7,139 nucleotides of DNA, from positions 1 through 7,139 of the forward strand of contig JAIHZV010000053.1 in assembly GCA_022718015.1 (NCBI GenBank), in the 5' to 3' direction. Origin of the DNA: Phascolarctobacterium sp. GTDB taxonomy: Bacteria > Bacillota > Negativicutes > Acidaminococcales > Acidaminococcaceae. Made by a program: the position numbers and the translations under genes. Below the pieces are notes generated by a model. That model ran no database searches and was not told the DNA's origin. It worked only from the letters and a program-made list of their open reading frames with translations. Position 1 is the first letter of the stretch. Each line of letters opens with the position of its first letter. Below are positions 4,006 through 7,139 of the stretch, one piece after another.

Positions 4006-5325
4006 ATGTCTGACACAAGTAACACTAATAATTTTGAATTTACATTTCAAAAGAAGCATATTAATGCTTGCTCTAGTATTGGAGAATTATTGCCTCTGTG
4101 GAAATTAGCACATAAGTGTGAAGTTAATACTGATTATATTGCTGGTAATGTACCTGCTTATGCTTTTTTGCCTGATGGGATAATTAACGAAAAAAGTTTT
4201 GCTAAAAGTTCGCCAAGAGTTTTGTTTATTGCTAAAGAAGCTTATTGGTATGGTGAACATGATGATGATAAAACAGCTGCTAAAAATGCTGAAACTGTTA
4301 TGTTTTGGCATCGCAGGGTAGCTTATGGTGAAGTGCCGGAAACGATATTCTCTAAGCGTCTTTTTATGCTGGCTAATGCTATTTTTAATGATGATTTTAA
4401 GACGATAAATAAAGACCATACCGCTTTGCGTTCTGTCGCAGTTATAAATTTGAATAAGCGTGGAGGGTTTGTTGGATGCGTATGGAAAACTTTAGAGGAA
4501 TATGTAAAACGGTATGCTGAATTTATCAGCCAAGAGATAGAATTAATTTCTCCTGAATTAATAGTGTGTTGTGGAGATGGAGTACGTTGGCTGTTAGAAA
4601 ATTATATTCGATTAGATAAGCAAATCAAGGTTATTTCATTGTATCACCCTAGCTGTTGGAGTATTAGCGATGAAAAATATCTTCAGATGCTGCAAAAAGC
4701 TCTTGCAGGTAATGTGGTAAGTAATAGTGAAACTCTTTCCGTTATAGAAAATGCAATTGAAAGTGAAAATAAAAACCTTTCTGCTGATAAAGATATAATT
4801 GAAAGCGAAAATGTCGAACTTCCTGCTACGAAAAATGTAATTGAAAAAGAAGATTCGGCTAGAAGTACTTATATGAAGATGTATGGTGCTGGGACTACAT
4901 TCCAATTTAACAAAAAAGCAAATGTTTATTATGATACGTTAGCACACAGTCCGCAAAACTATCCATATATAGGTTTATATACGGATAAGGCAGTAAGAGC
5001 TATAGGTAAGGTGAATGCTGTTATTGTAACTGAATTTGCAGATAATGTATTACTGTATCGTGCTGAACAGGGTGAAATAACAGATGAACGTAAGCAGACG
5101 ATACTTGAAGCTATAGAGGATGGTAAAAAGTATGGTTACAATTTGCTTAGATGTCCGCATAAATACTTTTTTGTTGAGCAATTTTTCCAGACGGAATATA
5201 AAAAGACGTCGTATGGTGGAGCACGATTTGTTAAAGTGTTTGATTTAAACAAATTGCTGGGAATTGATGAATTGCCTTCAACAGAAGAAATAGCCAATAT
5301 ACTTGCTGAAAAAACATGGGAGTGA
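4006..5325 (+). CDS. Two-domain protein with uracil-DNA-glycosylase-like N-terminus
   Basis: This is a 439-residue soluble protein. Residues about 65-235 look like the uracil-DNA glycosylase superfamily alpha/beta fold. A first strand and loop, PRVLFIAKEAYWYG (70-83), stands where UDGs have GxDPY or GEAPG. A middle strand VAVINLNK (144-151) is followed by ELISPELIVCCGDGVRWLL (179-197), like the family's strand-helix P-x-hIV-x-xG. Then comes IKVISLYHPSC (207-217), with H214-P215-S216 matching the catalytic HPS motif. An acidic, repeated linker (about 236-290) leads to a C-terminal domain (about 305-425) containing YPYIGLYTDKAVRAIGKV, perhaps a beta-barrel; I cannot name it. The ATG at 4006 is used because GGAGG (3993-3997) is 8 bases upstream; the in-frame TTG at 3991 overlaps that site. 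The protein could be a nucleic-acid glycosylase or binder in defence or repair. UDG assignment is by motif only. Confidence 0.7.
   Translation: MSDTSNTNNFEFTFQKKHINACSSIGELLPLWKLAHKCEVNTDYIAGNVPAYAFLPDGIINEKSFAKSSPRVLFIAKEAYWYGEHDDDKTAAKNAETVMFWHRRVAYGEVPETIFSKRLFMLANAIFNDDFKTINKDHTALRSVAVINLNKRGGFVGCVWKTLEEYVKRYAEFISQEIELISPELIVCCGDGVRWLLENYIRLDKQIKVISLYHPSCWSISDEKYLQMLQKALAGNVVSNSETLSVIENAIESENKNLSADKDIIESENVELPATKNVIEKEDSARSTYMKMYGAGTTFQFNKKANVYYDTLAHSPQNYPYIGLYTDKAVRAIGKVNAVIVTEFADNVLLYRAEQGEITDERKQTILEAIEDGKKYGYNLLRCPHKYFFVEQFFQTEYKKTSYGGARFVKVFDLNKLLGIDELPSTEEIANILAEKTWE
4753..4857 (+). repeat. Tandem 42-bp repeats encoding a 14-residue linker unit
   Basis: Within the linker of the UDG-like protein, two adjacent 42-base units (4753-4794 and 4795-4836) encode AIESENKNLSADKD and IIESENVELPATKN. 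A partial third (4837-4857, VIEKEDS) follows. ATTGAAAGYGAAAAT and the CTT-YCT-GCT core are shared at DNA level. The 14 residues before 250 retain S, L and S at matching positions, suggesting an older decayed copy. Confidence 0.7.
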
Positions 5326-5348
5326 GAATAATTGCTTTATTTCTCCTC

Positions 5349-5378
5349 TTGACAACCACCCCTGTTCCTTGCTAAGAT
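5349..5378 (+). promoter_or_regulatory. Promoter of the valS T-box transcript
   Basis: A perfect -35 TTGACA (5349-5354) and a TAAGAT -10 (5373-5378) are separated by 18 bases. It lies just after the stop of the UDG-like gene and before the T-box leader, so valS is transcribed independently of the cassette. Confidence 0.75.
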
Positions 5379-5399
5379 ATAGAGTATAACAAAATACCT

Positions 5400-5600
5400 A
5401 AAGGCGAGGAACGGAAGGCTTTTTTCCGCAAGGCCACGAAAGAGAAGCAGCGGTTGGTGCAAGCTGTGTGGCGGTGAAAATGGTGTAGTCCGGGAGCTGC
5501 TTTGCTGAAATAAAAGTAGGCAAGGCCGTCTGATATACGTTACATATTTTGAGTGCCTTGTGCAGCAGCACGAGGAAGATAGGTGGTACCACGATTATTC
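5400..5600 (+). promoter_or_regulatory. T-box leader responding to uncharged tRNA-Val
   Basis: The 250-base gap before valS is a T-box riboswitch. Stem I shows the K-turn-like GAGGAACGG start, an AGAGAAGCAG strand and the apical GGTTGGTGCAAGC (5452-5464). The specifier region GAAAATGGTGTAGTCCGGGAGC contains the Val codons GTG (5483-5485) and GTA (5485-5487). Stem III pairs GCAAGGC (5520-5526) with GCCTTGT (5555-5561). The T-box proper, AGGTGGTACCACG, is at 5581-5593. Its TGGT complements the A-CCA end expected for tRNA-Val. Uncharged tRNA-Val would stabilise the antiterminator and allow valS transcription. The class is certain; the exact specifier register is not. Confidence 0.93.
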
Positions 5601-5629
5601 GCCCTGTCCGTAATGGACAGGGCTTTTTT
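5601..5629 (+). terminator. T-box-controlled terminator upstream of valS
   Basis: A perfect 9-bp stem GCCCTGTCC (5601-5609) / GGACAGGGC (5615-5623) with loop GTAAT is followed by six T. It starts 7 bases after the T-box sequence and competes with the antiterminator. Confidence 0.95.
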
Positions 5630-5649
5630 AGTTTAAGGAGGAAGTTTAT

Positions 5650-7139
5650 ATGTGCGAAGAACATAATATTCCTAAGGTTTATGACCCTGCTTCCGTAGAG
5701 AAGAAATGGTATGAATTCTGGGAAAAGCATCGTTATTTTCATGCTGAGGTAGAAGAAGGCAAGGATGCCTTCAGTATTGTTATCCCCCCACCGAACATCA
5801 CTGGTCAGCTGCATATGGGCCATGCGCTGGATAACACTCTGCAGGATATCCTGATCCGCTGGCACCGCATGATGGGGCACAACACTCTGTGGATGCCCGG
5901 CTATGACCATGCCGGTCTGGCAACGCAGATTAAGGTTGAAGAGGTTATTAAAAAAGAAGAGGGCAAGACTCGCTATGACCTGGGCCGTGAGGAGTTCCTG
6001 AAACGCGTTTGGGAATGGAAGGAGCAATATGGCGACCGCATCATTAACCAGCTGAAGCATCTGGGCGTTTCCTGCGACTGGGAGCGTAAGCGCTTCACGA
6101 TGGACGAGGGCTGCTCTAAGGCTGTTCGCGAGGTATTCTGCACCCTGTTCGAAAAGGGTCTGATTTATAAAGGCACCCGCATCACCAACTGGTGCGTAAA
6201 CTGCAACACTGCACTGAGCGATATTGAGGTTGAGCATAAGGACGATCCGGGCCATCTGTGGTACATCAACTATCCTGTAGTTGAAGAGGAGGGCCGTAGC
6301 CTGATGATTGCTACTACTCGTCCGGAAACTCTGCCCGGCGATACTGCTGTAGCAGTTAACCCTGAGGATCCGCGCTATGGCGATCTGGTTGGCAAAACTC
6401 TGCGTCTGCCGACTACCGACAGGGTTATTCCTATTATCGCGGATAGCTATGTTGACACCAAGTTTGGTACCGGCGCTGTAAAAATTACTCCGTCCCATGA
6501 TCCTAACGACTATGAGATGGGTATCCGCCACAACCTGCCGAGCATCGTTGTTATTGGCATGGACGGCATTATGACGAAGGAAGCCGGCAAGTACGAGGGC
6601 ATGACTCGTGAGGAATGCCGCAAGGCTATTGTTGCTGACCTGAAGGCAGACGGCTATCTGGTTAAGGTTGAAGAGCATTCCCATGCTGTTGGTCACTGCC
6701 AACGCTGCGGCCATGCTGTTGAATCTCAGGTTTCTACCCAATGGTTCGTAAAGATGGAGCCGCTGGTTAAGGCTGCTGTAGACTGCGTTGAGGACGGCCG
6801 CACTCAGTTCGTACCGGAGCGCTTCACCAAGACCTATACCGGCTGGATGGACAACATCCGTGACTGGTGTATTTCCCGTCAGATTTGGTGGGGCCACCGC
6901 ATCCCTGTATGGTATTGCGATGACTGCGGCGAAATGAGCGCCAGCCGTACCGATTTGACCGTCTGCCCGAAATGCGGCAGTGCACACATCCATCAGGACG
7001 AGGACGCACTGGACACCTGGTTCAGCTCCGCTCTGTGGCCGTTCTCCACGATGGGCTGGCCGGATAAGACGCCGCTCTTAAAGCAATTCTATCCGACGAG
7101 CGTGCTCGTAACCGGTTATGATATTATCTTCTTCTGGGT
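5650..7139 (+). CDS. valS: Valyl-tRNA synthetase, N-terminal part (runs off the window)
   Basis: This class Ia cytoplasmic synthetase charges tRNA-Val with valine and ATP; the first 496 codons are present. The HIGH signature is H55-M-G-H58 within PPPNITGQLHMGHAL, and WMPGYDHAGLATQ follows, as in ValS. The CP1 editing domain, which hydrolyses Thr-tRNA-Val, contains TTRPET (222-227), GDTAVAV and SHDPNDYEMG (282-291). Paired Cys motifs C182/C185, C350/C353, C423/C426 and C439/C442 indicate zinc-binding knuckles common in bacterial forms. DTWFSSALWPFSTMGWP near 455-470 separates ValS from IleS and LeuS. The KMSKS loop and anticodon domain lie beyond the window. The ATG at 5650 is 8 bases after AAGGAGG (5635-5641). 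Regulation is by the valine T-box directly upstream. A long minus-strand reading frame across this gene is a shadow. Confidence 0.98.
   Translation, partial: MCEEHNIPKVYDPASVEKKWYEFWEKHRYFHAEVEEGKDAFSIVIPPPNITGQLHMGHALDNTLQDILIRWHRMMGHNTLWMPGYDHAGLATQIKVEEVIKKEEGKTRYDLGREEFLKRVWEWKEQYGDRIINQLKHLGVSCDWERKRFTMDEGCSKAVREVFCTLFEKGLIYKGTRITNWCVNCNTALSDIEVEHKDDPGHLWYINYPVVEEEGRSLMIATTRPETLPGDTAVAVNPEDPRYGDLVGKTLRLPTTDRVIPIIADSYVDTKFGTGAVKITPSHDPNDYEMGIRHNLPSIVVIGMDGIMTKEAGKYEGMTREECRKAIVADLKADGYLVKVEEHSHAVGHCQRCGHAVESQVSTQWFVKMEPLVKAAVDCVEDGRTQFVPERFTKTYTGWMDNIRDWCISRQIWWGHRIPVWYCDDCGEMSASRTDLTVCPKCGSAHIHQDEDALDTWFSSALWPFSTMGWPDKTPLLKQFYPTSVLVTGYDIIFFW

Larger units (their letters stand above)
2490..5330 (+). 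other. AT-rich accessory cassette between dfx and valS
   Basis: From just after the terminator to the end of the 439-residue gene, base and codon use shift clearly to A/T. A counted 60-base line at 4141 is 35% GC, against 63% at 1081 and 48% at 6001. All six reading frames called inside are small, hypothetical or accessory in type, while both flanks are housekeeping units with their own terminators and promoters. This suggests horizontal acquisition. I saw no integrase, transposase, tRNA gene or boundary direct repeat. Confidence 0.65.

Noticed and set aside
2490..5330. Prophage, integron or IS element as origin of the AT-rich segment
   Set aside because: No integrase, transposase, terminal inverted repeats, tRNA gene or boundary direct repeats were visible, so only a composition-based island is claimed.
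5326..5347. Possible terminator after the UDG-like gene (GAGAA...TTCTC)
   Set aside because: The stem is only 5 bp with a long AT-rich loop and is not followed by a T-run.
5398..6993. Long minus-strand reading frame of 531 codons opposite the T-box and valS
   Set aside because: It runs antisense to an unambiguous T-box leader and a ValS coding sequence with all family motifs. It is a by-product of codon bias, without a ribosome site or recognisable domain.
1..7139. CRISPR array or tRNA/rRNA genes
   Set aside because: No regularly spaced repeats, cloverleaf-like or rRNA-like segments were found on either strand; the tRNA-related signal at 5400-5600 is a T-box leader.

Overview
The window reads as chromosomal DNA of an anaerobic, low-to-mid GC Firmicute. 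My best guess is a gut member of the Negativicutes (Phascolarctobacterium, Acidaminococcus or Veillonella-like). This rests on a FeoB ferrous iron transporter with its small Cys-rich partner, a two-iron superoxide reductase typical of strict anaerobes, a T-box leader on valS, a ZTP-type riboswitch, strong Shine-Dalgarno sites and consensus sigma-A promoters. The genus is inferred from general resemblance only.

Left part (1-2491), sampled at roughly 50-60% GC. The end of feoB is followed by a 56-residue FeoB-associated membrane protein and a terminator. A 370-base gap then carries two inverted repeats, a near-consensus promoter and a ZTP (pfl) riboswitch whose 3' strand is shared with an intrinsic terminator. 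These control an oxalate/formate-antiporter (OFA) type MFS transporter. A complete desulfoferrodoxin gene with its own leader and terminator follows. Iron uptake, oxygen detoxification and formate or organic-acid transport are all ordinary anaerobe housekeeping.

Middle part (about 2490-5330) is an AT-rich insert (about 35% GC in the line I counted) between well-terminated housekeeping units, so it looks like an accessory cassette. It holds a tightly overlapping operon of three small genes, the last being a DUF4160-type protein, and a possible 21-codon ORF. A second promoter precedes a single-pass membrane protein and a 439-residue protein. The latter's N-terminal half resembles the uracil-DNA-glycosylase fold with non-canonical motifs. 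It is joined by a repeat-containing acidic linker to an unrecognised C-terminal domain. No integrase, transposase or att repeats were seen. A defence or toxin-antitoxin-like role is a reasonable hypothesis but is not shown by the sequence.

Right part (5331-7139) returns to housekeeping composition: a promoter, a valine T-box leader with the diagnostic T-box sequence and terminator, and the first 496 codons of valS (valyl-tRNA synthetase), which runs off the window. All genes lie on the plus strand.
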